Assembly (NCBI GenBank): GCA_038040195.1 | Contig: JBBPIR010000004.1 | Coordinates: 1 to 64,000 of the forward strand | From: Chloroflexota bacterium | Lineage (GTDB): Bacteria; Chloroflexota; Limnocylindria; QHBO01 | Length of the DNA stretch: 64,000 bases | Direction of reading: 5' to 3' | Shown: positions 1-7,293 of the stretch, piece by piece | Position numbering within the stretch: the stretch's first letter is position 1 | Layout: every line of letters starts with the position of its first letter | Notes under the pieces: model-generated | Database searches by the model: none | What the model saw: only the letters and a program-made list of their open reading frames with translations | What the model was told of the DNA's origin: nothing | Made by a program: the position numbers and the translations under genes

Positions 1-1544
1 ATGCCGAGGCCTACCTGGGCGAGAAGGTGACCGAGGCGGTCATCACCGTGCCGGCGTACTTCGATGACACCCAGCGTCAGGCGACCAAGGACGCGGGTCG
101 GATCGCGGGCCTGGACGTCAAGCGCATCGTCAACGAGCCCACCGCCTCGGCCCTGGCGTACGGCCTGGACAAGGACAAGGAGGAGAAGATCGCCGTCTAC
201 GACCTGGGCGGCGGGACGTTCGACATCTCCATCCTCGAGCTGTCCGAGGGCGTGTTCGAGGTCCGCAGCACGAACGGCGACACCCGCCTGGGTGGCGACG
301 ACTTTGACCAGCGGGTCATCGAGTGGCTGTCCGCCGAATTCAAGAAGGACCAGGGGATTGACCTGTCGAAGGACCGGATCGCCCTGCAGCGCCTCAAGGA
401 AGCGGCCGAGAAGGCCAAGATCGAGCTGTCCACTACGACCTCGACCGAGGTCAACCTGCCCTTCATCAGCGCCGATGCCTCGGGCCCCAAGCACCTGGTC
501 ATGACCCTGACTCGAGCCAAGCTGGAGGACCTGGTGGCGGACCTGGTGGCCCGCGCCGAAGGCCCGGTGCGCCAGGCCCTGACCGATGCCGGGATCAAGC
601 CTTCGGAGATCGACGAGGTCATCCTGGTCGGCGGCCAGACCCGCATGCCGGCCGTGGTCGAGGCGGTCAAGAAGATGTTCGCCGGCCGCGAGCCGCACAA
701 GGGCGTCAACCCCGATGAGGTGGTCGCGGTGGGCGCAGCCATCCAGGCCGGTGTCCTGGGCGGCGAGGTCAAGGATGTCCTCCTGCTGGATGTCACCCCG
801 CTGTCGCTGGGGATCGAGACCCTGGGCGGCGTGGCGACCAAGATGATCAACCGCAACACGACCATCCCCACGTCACATACCCAGATCTTCTCGACAGCAT
901 CGGACAACCAGCCCAGCGTCGACATCGTGGTCCTGCAGGGGGAGCGGGAGATGGCCGCCGACAACAAGAAGCTGGCCACCTTCCGGCTGGACGGCATTCC
1001 GCCGGCCCCACGCGGGGTGCCGCAGATCGAGGTCACCTTCGACATCGACGCCAACGGCATCCTCAACGTGACGGCCAAGGACAAGGCCACCAACAAGGAG
1101 CAGAAGGTCGCCATTACGGCTTCTTCGATGCTCGCCAAGGAGGACGTGGACCAGATGGTCCGCGATGCGGCCGAGCATGCGGAGGAGGACCGCCAGCGAC
1201 GGCACGAGGCGGAGTCGCGCAATGAGGCCGATGCGCTGACCTACCAGGCCGAGCGGCTGGTCAAGGACATGGGCGACAAGCTCAAGGACGAGGACAAGAC
1301 CGAGATCGAATCCCGGGTTGTTGCCGTCCGCGAGGCCCTGGCCGGGACGGACGCTGGCGTCATCGACTCGACTAAGCAGCAGCTCACCGAGGTGCTGCAG
1401 CGGGTCGGCGCCCAGGCCTACGCCGAGGCGCCCGCCTCAGAGGGCCCGACGGATGGGACCGGCGCCAATGGGGCCGCGGCCGAGGGCGAGGACGAAGGCG
1501 AGGGTGAGGGGGAGACGATCGAGGGCGAGTACAAGGAGGTCTGA
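1..1544 (+). CDS. dnaK: Chaperone DnaK (Hsp70), 5' end cut by window edge
   Basis: ATP-dependent Hsp70 chaperone of the cytoplasm, working with DnaJ and GrpE. The reading frame is open from base 3, so the gene enters from the left and the first roughly 120 residues are missing. Visible are the VITVPAYF strand, [11 protein letters not shown], the phosphate-2 loop DLGGGTFD, the adenosine-binding [10 protein letters not shown], the hydrophobic linker [19 protein letters not shown], the beta-sandwich substrate domain and the helical lid. It ends in an acidic Glu/Gly-rich tail closing in EYKEV. No partner gene follows directly; dnaJ is about 5.7 kb downstream with its own promoter, so the two are not co-transcribed. 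The promoter lies outside the window, so whether it also carries a CIRCE site cannot be seen. Confidence 0.97.
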   Translation, partial: AEAYLGEKVTEAVITVPAYFDDTQRQATKDAGRIAGLDVKRIVNEPTASALAYGLDKDKEEKIAVYDLGGGTFDISILELSEGVFEVRSTNGDTRLGGDDFDQRVIEWLSAEFKKDQGIDLSKDRIALQRLKEAAEKAKIELSTTTSTEVNLPFISADASGPKHLVMTLTRAKLEDLVADLVARAEGPVRQALTDAGIKPSEIDEVILVGGQTRMPAVVEAVKKMFAGREPHKGVNPDEVVAVGAAIQAGVLGGEVKDVLLLDVTPLSLGIETLGGVATKMINRNTTIPTSHTQIFSTASDNQPSVDIVVLQGEREMAADNKKLATFRLDGIPPAPRGVPQIEVTFDIDANGILNVTAKDKATNKEQKVAITASSMLAKEDVDQMVRDAAEHAEEDRQRRHEAESRNEADALTYQAERLVKDMGDKLKDEDKTEIESRVVAVREALAGTDAGVIDSTKQQLTEVLQRVGAQAYAEAPASEGPTDGTGANGAAAEGEDEGEGEGETIEGEYKEV

Positions 1545-1570
1545 CGCTCCTTCTCGCGCGACCCGGGATA

Positions 1571-1631
1571 GGGCCGGGCGCCCGCCCCCTCGCCGGCTAA
1601 CGCAACGGCCTCGGGGACGGACGCCCGGCCC
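1571..1631 (+). terminator. Possible terminator stem after dnaK
   Basis: GGGCCGGGCG at 1571-1580 is fully complementary to CGCCCGGCCC at 1622-1631, giving a 10-bp GC stem with a 41-base loop that can fold further. It is followed by TTT only, so it is a weak intrinsic-terminator candidate. It sits between the dnaK stop and the HAD gene, and the rest of this gap shows nothing else apart from the -10-like CATACT at 1701-1706. Confidence 0.35.
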
Positions 1632-1713
1632 TTTCGCACCTCGGGAAGCAGCACGAGATCTCCGTCCCGAGTGGACAGCGACCGAATCCGGCTCGTCGCG
1701 CATACTCCGCGCC

Positions 1714-2373
1714 GTGCGACCTGCCTTTCTGTTCGATGTCGACAACACGTTGCTCGACAACGACCGGGTGAAGGCGGAGCTCGCTGCAGGGATCGAGGCC
1801 GCCGTCGGGCAGGTCACGGGCGCCAGGTTCTGGGAGATCTACGAGGAAGTCAGGCGCATGCGGGATTACGTGGACTATCCGCACACCCTTCAGCGGTTTC
1901 GGGAGGTATTTCCCAACGAGCCTGGCTTCCCGGCGGTCGCTGACCTGGTGCTGTCGTATCCGTACCAAGCGGTCCTCTACCCCGACGCGCTGGAGGCGAT
2001 CGCGCGGGTCCAATCGATAGGCCCCGCCGCGATCGTGACGGACGGTGATCCGGTCTATCAGCCCGCCAAGATCGCGCGTGCCGGGTTGGCGGATGCGGTT
2101 GAGCGGAGGGTCTTCCTGTTCACCCACAAAGAGGCGCACCTGGCCGAGGTCCAACAGTCTGTCCCGGCCGATCGGTACGTGATCTTCGACGACAAGCTGA
2201 GCGTGCTGGCAGGGGTCGAGCGCATGGACGACCGAGTCTTCACCGTGCATGTGCGCCAAGGCCACTACGGCCATGCGGCTGCCACCGACAACGGCCCGGC
2301 GCCGGATCGGTCCATGGACCGGATCGGCGACCTCCTCGACCTGGACCTGGAGTCCTTTCTGGCGGACCCCTGA
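1714..2373 (+). CDS. HAD-superfamily hydrolase
   Basis: Soluble phosphatase-like protein of 219 residues. HAD motif I, DVDNTLLDND, lies within the first 20 residues and carries the nucleophile Asp and the acid/base Asp. A motif II-like segment (AIVTDGD) is near residue 110, followed by a conserved Lys region and the acidic motif IIDD-like YVIFDDK with a final HVRQGHYG. The frame is open far upstream, but conserved sequence begins at the GTG at 1714, 7 bases after CATACT (1701-1706), which fits a leaderless start. The substrate cannot be told from sequence. The gene stands alone between dnaK and a lipoprotein gene. Confidence 0.8.
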   Translation: MRPAFLFDVDNTLLDNDRVKAELAAGIEAAVGQVTGARFWEIYEEVRRMRDYVDYPHTLQRFREVFPNEPGFPAVADLVLSYPYQAVLYPDALEAIARVQSIGPAAIVTDGDPVYQPAKIARAGLADAVERRVFLFTHKEAHLAEVQQSVPADRYVIFDDKLSVLAGVERMDDRVFTVHVRQGHYGHAAATDNGPAPDRSMDRIGDLLDLDLESFLADP

Positions 2374-2429
2374 ATAGACCCGGTTCCCGCCGGGGGAGGC
2401 CTCTGACGCGGGCGGTTCGATCGTCTCTG

Positions 2430-2444
2430 CTAGTCTCGGACTAG
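2430..2444 (+). promoter_or_regulatory. CTAGTC-TCG-GACTAG inverted repeat at lipoprotein promoter
   Basis: A perfect 6-bp inverted repeat with a 3-base spacer. It contains TAGTCT (2431-2436), the best -10-like hexamer for the lipoprotein gene, so the dyad would lie across the -10 box and transcription start. It could be an operator or chance. Confidence 0.35.
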
Positions 2445-2465
2445 AGGCTCCTGAGAGGTACACGA

Positions 2466-3086
2466 GTGGGACACGCATCTTCCAGATCGCAAGCAACGGC
2501 GCTCATCACCGGCTCCTTGCTGCTGATGTTGCTCGCTGCGTGCGCGCCAAGCGCCTCGTCGCCCCCATCTTCGACACCGCTTGGGGAGGCTTCGTCTGGG
2601 GCGTCCGTGACGCCCAGCACGGCGCCTACTGAGACCGGCGCGGTTGTCTGCGATGCGCCGGAGGGATCGGTCAACGATGTCGCGACCGAGCCGGACTGGC
2701 GGGAATTCGCCGAATACCGCGATTGGACGACTGCCGACAGGTGCCTCCTGCGAATTGACGTCCTGGGCGACCGGCCCGGGCCCGAGCATTGCGGTTTTGA
2801 GGCGGCCCGCGTGATCATCACCGGGATCCCGGTTGGCGCCCGTTACACCGATGCCAGCGATGACGCCGAGTACATTCGCGACCCTGACAACGTCTTTGGG
2901 GATCCGGACACCGCGGCAGCGTTCGATCCAGACGCTGAGTTGCCTGCGGGTGCCGAGGACACCGGCTTCCGACAGGACGGTACCGAGCTGTGGGTCGATC
3001 CCGCCGACGAATCGGCGATCTATCTCGTGACCGGGACGTCCATCGAGAGCTGGCCCCTCGATCCCGAACCGGCGGGCTGCACCTAG
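2466..3086 (+). CDS. Predicted lipoprotein of unknown function
   Basis: Secreted, membrane-anchored protein of 206 residues. The N-terminus has a short polar/basic stretch, a hydrophobic segment and the lipobox LLAAC with the lipidated cysteine at residue 26. A Ser/Pro/Thr-rich linker of about 30 residues follows, then an acidic globular part containing three cysteines. Start is GTG with the Shine-Dalgarno-like GAGAGG about 8 bases upstream. I recognise no domain. The stop codon TAG is shared, as CTAG, with the TAG stop of the convergent DDAH-like gene. Confidence 0.7.
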   Translation: MGHASSRSQATALITGSLLLMLLAACAPSASSPPSSTPLGEASSGASVTPSTAPTETGAVVCDAPEGSVNDVATEPDWREFAEYRDWTTADRCLLRIDVLGDRPGPEHCGFEAARVIITGIPVGARYTDASDDAEYIRDPDNVFGDPDTAAAFDPDAELPAGAEDTGFRQDGTELWVDPADESAIYLVTGTSIESWPLDPEPAGCT

Positions 3087-3955
3087 TCCCGGCGGAGCAG
3101 GGGGAGCGACATACAGGTAGGGCCGCCGGAGCCGTTGAGGCCGATCTCCGTCGCGGGGTAGGTGTGGACCTCGCAGCCGGCTGATTCGAGGAGGCCGCGG
3201 GTCTGCGGGTTGCCTTCGGCCATGACCAGGACGCCGGGCCGGACGGACAGGACGTTGCAGCCGAGGGTCTCGTATTCGTCGTCGGGCACGGCGATGGTTG
3301 CGATCGCCAGTTCGGCGAGCAGGTCCCACAGGCCAGCGGGGAGCAGCGGGGGATAGACCACGGCCATCTCATCGGTCACCGGGGAGATGACCGAAAGGAG
3401 GTGGACCAACTCTTCAGGGCCCCTCCAATACGGCAGGTCGAAGATGCGGACATCGCCGCCGATGAGGTCGGCGAGCTGGCGAGCTCCGGCGTCGTTGGTG
3501 CGGAACGAGCGGCCGATGCAGAACAGATCGGGCCGCAACCACAGGGTGTCGCCGCCCTCGACCGTGCCGGGCGGTTCGATACGGCCGCGGACGGGGATCC
3601 CGCGGGACAGAGTCCAGGCCTCGACCAGAGCCGGCTCGCCGGCGCGGTTGAGCTTGCCCGGCCGGAGCGCGATGGAACCGGCATCGGTCACCAGAAGTGG
3701 GTCGAAGGTGTAGACCAGGTCGGGGTCATCGGTCTCGGCGTCGAGGTGGTGTACCCGGACGCCCAACCGGGTGAGCAGGTCGACGTACGCGTCGTGTTCG
3801 CGCTGGGCGATGAGCTGGTCGACCGGGTGGCGGAAGCCGTGGGCCGGGTTGTCGAACGCGGCGCCGAACGCAGGGTCCGGCCTGTGGACGAGCGCCTCGC
3901 GGAGCGGCGCGGTCATGGATCGGGCGCCCCAGGCCGGGGCGCCCGCATCGGTCAT
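3083..3955 (-). CDS. Dimethylarginine dimethylaminohydrolase / amidinotransferase-family hydrolase
   Basis: Guanidine-modifying enzyme of 290 residues, most like DDAH (asymmetric dimethylarginine to citrulline and dimethylamine). Family marks are EGGDTLW in mid-protein, the catalytic-His region EELVHLLSVISPV, the substrate-loop region GCNVLSVRPG, and the C-terminal catalytic cysteine in GGPTCMSLPL. Arginine deiminase-like or N-succinylarginine dihydrolase-like activity is possible, but size and motifs fit DDAH/citrullinase better. The ATG overlaps the mscL stop as ATGA and has GGAG just upstream, so translation is probably coupled to mscL. The ATG at 3955 is preferred over upstream in-frame starts because it begins conserved sequence and has a ribosome binding site. 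Confidence 0.85.
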   Translation of the reverse strand: MTDAGAPAWGARSMTAPLREALVHRPDPAFGAAFDNPAHGFRHPVDQLIAQREHDAYVDLLTRLGVRVHHLDAETDDPDLVYTFDPLLVTDAGSIALRPGKLNRAGEPALVEAWTLSRGIPVRGRIEPPGTVEGGDTLWLRPDLFCIGRSFRTNDAGARQLADLIGGDVRIFDLPYWRGPEELVHLLSVISPVTDEMAVVYPPLLPAGLWDLLAELAIATIAVPDDEYETLGCNVLSVRPGVLVMAEGNPQTRGLLESAGCEVHTYPATEIGLNGSGGPTCMSLPLLRRD

Positions 3956-4353
3956 TTGGTCTCCGTCAGATCGCTGGTGCAGTTGGGGCAGCGCGTGGCG
4001 GTGTCGGAAATATCGGTCACGCAATAGGGACAGGGCTTGGTGGTTTCCACGGTGGCCGGCTTCAGCCGAGAGATCATGTGGTTCATCGGCTTCACGACGA
4101 AGTAGAACAGCGCCGCCGCCACCAGGGCGAAGCTGATCAACGCGTTCAAGAAGAGGCCATAGTTGACGGTCGCTGAACCCGCGCTGAAGGTCAGTTCGGC
4201 GAGGTTCGGCACGCCCACCAGGCCAAGCAACGGGGTGAGGATATTGGTCACGAAGGAGGTGACCAGGGCGCCAAAGGCCGCGCCGATGACGATGCCGACG
4301 GCCAGGTCGACGACGCTGCCGCGCAGGATGAAGTCGCGGAATTCCTTGATCAT
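3952..4353 (-). CDS. mscL: Large-conductance mechanosensitive channel MscL with zinc-ribbon tail
   Basis: Pentameric inner-membrane channel that opens on membrane tension and releases solutes in osmotic downshock. The 133 residues show the N-terminal amphipathic helix (MIKEFRDFILRG), TM1 with DLAVGIVIGAAFGALV, a periplasmic loop, TM2 (LFLNALISFALVAAALFYFVV), and the post-TM2 segment KPMNHM. In place of the usual charged C-terminal helix there are CPYC (108-111) and CPNC (122-125), a likely zinc ribbon. The start has a strong GGAGGAGGG site. TAGACT on the minus strand (bases 4400-4405) is a plausible -10, leaving a leader of about 40 bases. Confidence 0.93.
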   Translation of the reverse strand: MIKEFRDFILRGSVVDLAVGIVIGAAFGALVTSFVTNILTPLLGLVGVPNLAELTFSAGSATVNYGLFLNALISFALVAAALFYFVVKPMNHMISRLKPATVETTKPCPYCVTDISDTATRCPNCTSDLTETK

Positions 4354-4399
4354 GTTGCCCTCCTCCGGTGTGTCGGCGTGCGCGTTGGTGACTGGGGCG

Positions 4400-4423
4400 A
4401 GTCTAGAGTTCCAGGGGTAGGCT
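4400..4423. promoter_or_regulatory. Divergent mscL / xth -10 boxes
   Basis: Minus-strand TAGACT (4400-4405) would serve mscL. Plus-strand TAGGCT (4418-4423) lies 6 bases before the xth ATG and would give a leaderless xth transcript. Neither has a clear -35 box. Confidence 0.4.
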
Positions 4424-4429
4424 TGGGCC

Positions 4430-5215
4430 ATGCGACTGGCGACCTGGAACGTGAACTCGCTGAAGGCCCGTCTCGAGCGGGTGCTGGCCTGGACCGAGCG
4501 TCATCAGCCCGACGTGCTGTGCATGCAGGAGACGAAGCTGACCGACGACGCGGTCCCGCTGATCGACTTCGCGGCGCTGGGGTATGAGGTGGCGCACCAC
4601 GGTCGCGGGACGTGGAATGGGGTGGCGATTGCGTCGAAGGTCGGGCTCGAGGTAGTCCAGGCCGGGCTGCCGGAGATGGATGGCTGGACCGATGAGGGCG
4701 GCCGATTTCTGGCTGCGTCCTGTGCGGGCGTGCGCGTGGCGAGCGTCTACGTCCCGAATGGTCGGGTGGTGGGATCCGAGTTCTACGACGCGAAGCTGGC
4801 ATGGCTGGACGCGCTGTACGTGTGGCTTCGCGCTTCCAACGAGCCAGCAGGGCAATTGGCGCTATGCGGCGACTTCAATGTCGCCCCCACCGACGCCGAC
4901 GTGTGGGATCCATCGGCCGTGCATGGTGCCACTCATGTGTCGGAGCCGGAGCGCGACCGTGTGGCGCGGCTGATGCGCTGGGGGCTGGTGGATGTAGTCC
5001 GCGGCTTCCACCCCGAGCCGGGGTTCTTCACGTGGTGGGACTACCGGGCGGGGAACTTCCACAAGAACTTCGGGATGCGCATCGACCATGTGTTCGTGAC
5101 CGAGACTCTGGCCGCTCGGGCCGTGGCCGCGGAACGGGACCGCGACGCGCGCAAGCCGAGCACCTACCCGGGGATTCCCTCAGACCATGCCCCGCTGGTG
5201 GTGGACTTCGACTAG
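4430..5215 (+). CDS. xth: Exodeoxyribonuclease III (AP endonuclease)
   Basis: Mg-dependent AP endonuclease / 3'-5' exonuclease of base excision repair, 261 residues, normal length for XthA. Exonuclease-endonuclease-phosphatase motifs are in order: ATWNVNSLKAR, LCMQETKL (metal Glu), YVPNGR, GDFNVAPTDADVW (catalytic Asp/Asn), the W-rich FFTWWDYRAGN, RIDHVFVT, and the terminal SDHAPLVVDFD (catalytic Asp-His). Convergent with an AlkX-like DNA glycosylase gene; the TAG stops of both genes share one CTAG. The pairing of two repair genes tail to tail may be functional or accidental. Confidence 0.95.
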   Translation: MRLATWNVNSLKARLERVLAWTERHQPDVLCMQETKLTDDAVPLIDFAALGYEVAHHGRGTWNGVAIASKVGLEVVQAGLPEMDGWTDEGGRFLAASCAGVRVASVYVPNGRVVGSEFYDAKLAWLDALYVWLRASNEPAGQLALCGDFNVAPTDADVWDPSAVHGATHVSEPERDRVARLMRWGLVDVVRGFHPEPGFFTWWDYRAGNFHKNFGMRIDHVFVTETLAARAVAAERDRDARKPSTYPGIPSDHAPLVVDFD

Positions 5216-6468
5216 AGGTGGCGCAGGGCGCCAGCCAGGTCACGGCCTGGGCGGGTGCGGGGCCAGGTGACCGCGTTGGCGCCCACGAACGAGGTGTAGG
5301 CGCGGAGCGCCCGGGACAGGGCCGGGATGAACCGGGGCTCTTCCATCGGCTTGAAGCCGTCCTCGAACCAGATGCCGTTGATGCGCAGGGTGTTGGTCGC
5401 ACGCTCGTATTTGGGCTCGATGCGGCCCACCAGGCGGTCGCCGAACAGGATGGGCAGCACGTAATAGCCCCACCGTCGCTTGGAGCCCTGGATGTAAACC
5501 TCCCAGATGTATTCGAAGCCGAACACCCCCTTCACCAGGCGCCGATCCCACATCAGCGGGTCGAGGGGCGCCACGAAGGTGAGCGCGGGTCGAGTCCGCG
5601 CGTTGGGCGTGGCGGTCGCCTCGAGGAAGGCCCACTCGTCGGCCAGGACGTGACGCATCTCGCGGAGGCCTTCGACCCGCACTGGGATCAGGCTGCCATC
5701 CTCCACGAGCTTGGCGGTCACTTCGGCCCGGTCAGCCGCGTAGCCCGTGCCCATCACGAGCTCACTCGAACCTCCCACGGCCATCAGGCCCACGCCGCGG
5801 TGGCGCGAGAGCAGCCGGTGTCGAAGTTGCTCCGCCTCGGGCGCATGGGTCTTGAGCAGTGCGGCGGGCACCACGCGCTCGATCAGGTCGTAGTAGCGCC
5901 GGCTGCGGTCCCGGCGGCCGATGCCCAGCTCGCCGGTGACGAACAGGGCCTCCATCACCGCGCGCGCCGCGGTGGTGGACGTCGATTCGTCGTTGTCCCA
6001 CCACCACTGGACGCGATGATCCACGTCTCGGAAGGCGGCGGTGGAGACCGGGCCTGTGTCACGGATGTGGTCCCGGATCCGGTTCGCCAGCTCGCCGTGC
6101 TGCTCCAGGAACTCGCGGTACCTGTTCGCGCCTCGGCTCCACGCCAGGCGGTAGTACGGCAACTCTTCGATGGGCAGGATGTTCAGGCTCTTGTTGTACA
6201 GCTCGATTAGCCGTCGCTTACCGCGCGGCGCATAGAGCCAGGCATCGGTCCATTCCCGGCGGAAGTTCTTGATCCGCGCGTGCAGCATCAGGTCGTTGCT
6301 GCGGGCCCCGGGCACCTCGAGCGGATCGAATTGGACGCTTCCCAGGCGCTCCACAACGCGAAGGACCGATTCCGGCTTCGCCGGTAAGGATCGTGGCGGG
6401 TCGAGCAGCTGGCGCCGGACGAGAAAGCGCCGGGCATGGTCAGCCGCGATATGACGGATTTCGGACAT
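5212..6468 (-). CDS. AlkX/YcaQ-like winged-helix DNA glycosylase
   Basis: 418-residue member of the HTH_42 family (AlkZ/AlkX). These enzymes excise alkylated or crosslinked bases; E. coli AlkX (YcaQ) unhooks interstrand crosslinks. The N-terminal LGSVQFDPLEV contains the Q-hydrophobic-D catalytic motif of the AlkX subgroup rather than the QxQ of AlkZ, and is followed by NDLMLHARIKNF. The middle has winged-helix character, and the C-terminal region carries the family's FVAPLDPLMWDR and YYVLPILFGDRLVGRIEPK. The start ATG begins conserved sequence; minus-strand TAGCAT (bases 6479-6484) lies 10 bases upstream, so it is probably leaderless. Confidence 0.85.
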   Translation of the reverse strand: MSEIRHIAADHARRFLVRRQLLDPPRSLPAKPESVLRVVERLGSVQFDPLEVPGARSNDLMLHARIKNFRREWTDAWLYAPRGKRRLIELYNKSLNILPIEELPYYRLAWSRGANRYREFLEQHGELANRIRDHIRDTGPVSTAAFRDVDHRVQWWWDNDESTSTTAARAVMEALFVTGELGIGRRDRSRRYYDLIERVVPAALLKTHAPEAEQLRHRLLSRHRGVGLMAVGGSSELVMGTGYAADRAEVTAKLVEDGSLIPVRVEGLREMRHVLADEWAFLEATATPNARTRPALTFVAPLDPLMWDRRLVKGVFGFEYIWEVYIQGSKRRWGYYVLPILFGDRLVGRIEPKYERATNTLRINGIWFEDGFKPMEEPRFIPALSRALRAYTSFVGANAVTWPRTRPGRDLAGALRHL

Positions 6469-6518
6469 GGGCAGACCGATGCTAGACGAACCCGCTTGGC
6501 CAGTCGCACACTGCGCCA

Positions 6519-7235
6519 ATGACCACCGAGCACCTGCCTCCCGGACAGCCAGGCCCTGGAACGGCCGATGCCTTAGACCTCGACGCCGCACGTCGAGCCT
6601 TACGCGTCCAGCTCCTGACCACCGAGCATTGGAGTCTTCTCGCGACCCGTTCCCTGTCGTGGAATGAGTCCTTCGCGCGGGCCGGCATGTTCCTCACGCT
6701 GTTGACCGGCACCGTCGTCGCGCTGGCGCTGGTCGCGCAGGCCACGGCCTTCGGGCAGGCCTTCGCGATCTTCGCGCTGCTCCTGCTGCCGGTCGTGCTG
6801 TTCGTGGGATGCGCGACATTCGTCCGCCTCGGTGAGATCAACGACGAAGACGTCGTCTGGGTACAGGGCATGAACCGACTGCGGCGGGCGTATCTGGAGC
6901 TCGATCCAGGTATCGAGCCGTACCTCATCACCGGGTGGACCGAAGACGTGGCCGGCGTCCTTCGGACGTATGGGACGTCGATCGGCGAACCGAGCCTCCG
7001 CGAGAACTCCATGCACGCGCTCGTGACGACGCCGGCCATGATCGCGTTCGTGAACTGCGTGGTGGCGGCGGTCCTCGTCGGCCTGGTGCTCGCTCAATTG
7101 GGGGCCGGGATGGAGTTTTCGGCGATCGGAGCGGCGGTCGGCTTCGTCGCGGGCCTCGCTCTCTTTGCTCTCTACAGCGCACGCAAGGCGAAGGGGTTCT
7201 GGCTGACCGGAGCAAGCCAGGGGGACGGCGACTGA
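6519..7235 (+). CDS. Four-helix membrane protein of unknown function
   Basis: 238-residue predicted integral membrane protein that I do not recognise. Hydrophobic segments are near residues 55-75, 78-100, 172-195 and 200-220, arranged as two hairpins around a roughly 70-residue polar stretch. That stretch contains VRLGEINDEDVVWVQGMNRLRRAYLELDPGIEPYL-like sequence. The topology suggests N- and C-termini inside. A weak -10 (CACACT, 6507-6512) is 6 bases before the ATG. It lies head to head with the AlkX-like gene and upstream of the CIRCE-dnaJ promoter, with no sign of joint transcription. Confidence 0.65.
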   Translation: MTTEHLPPGQPGPGTADALDLDAARRALRVQLLTTEHWSLLATRSLSWNESFARAGMFLTLLTGTVVALALVAQATAFGQAFAIFALLLLPVVLFVGCATFVRLGEINDEDVVWVQGMNRLRRAYLELDPGIEPYLITGWTEDVAGVLRTYGTSIGEPSLRENSMHALVTTPAMIAFVNCVVAAVLVGLVLAQLGAGMEFSAIGAAVGFVAGLALFALYSARKAKGFWLTGASQGDGD

Positions 7236-7247
7236 CCTCGCCGGGGT

Positions 7248-7274
7248 CTGGCACTCAGGGTTCGAGAGTGCCAA
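7248..7274 (+). promoter_or_regulatory. CIRCE operator (HrcA site) before dnaJ
   Basis: CTGGCACTC (7248-7256), a 9-base spacer, then GAGTGCCAA (7266-7274). This is the CIRCE layout TTAGCACTC-N9-GAGTGCTAA; the arms match each other at 8 of 9 positions. HrcA binds such sites and represses chaperone genes until heat stress. The right arm ends only 4 bases before the TATAAT box, so a bound repressor would block the promoter. hrcA itself is not in the window. Confidence 0.9.
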
Positions 7275-7278
7275 TCGG

Positions 7279-7284
7279 TATAAT
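7279..7284 (+). promoter_or_regulatory. dnaJ -10 box, leaderless promoter
   Basis: A perfect TATAAT, 9 bases before the dnaJ ATG. A start site 6-8 bases downstream would fall on or beside the initiation codon, and there is no Shine-Dalgarno sequence between. No good -35 box is seen; the -35 region is occupied by CIRCE. Confidence 0.8.
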
Positions 7285-7293
7285 CCGCCGGCA

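Noticed and set aside
4801-6210. 469-codon plus-strand frame through xth and the AlkX-like gene
   Set aside because: Out of frame with xth and antisense to a conserved glycosylase; no motif.
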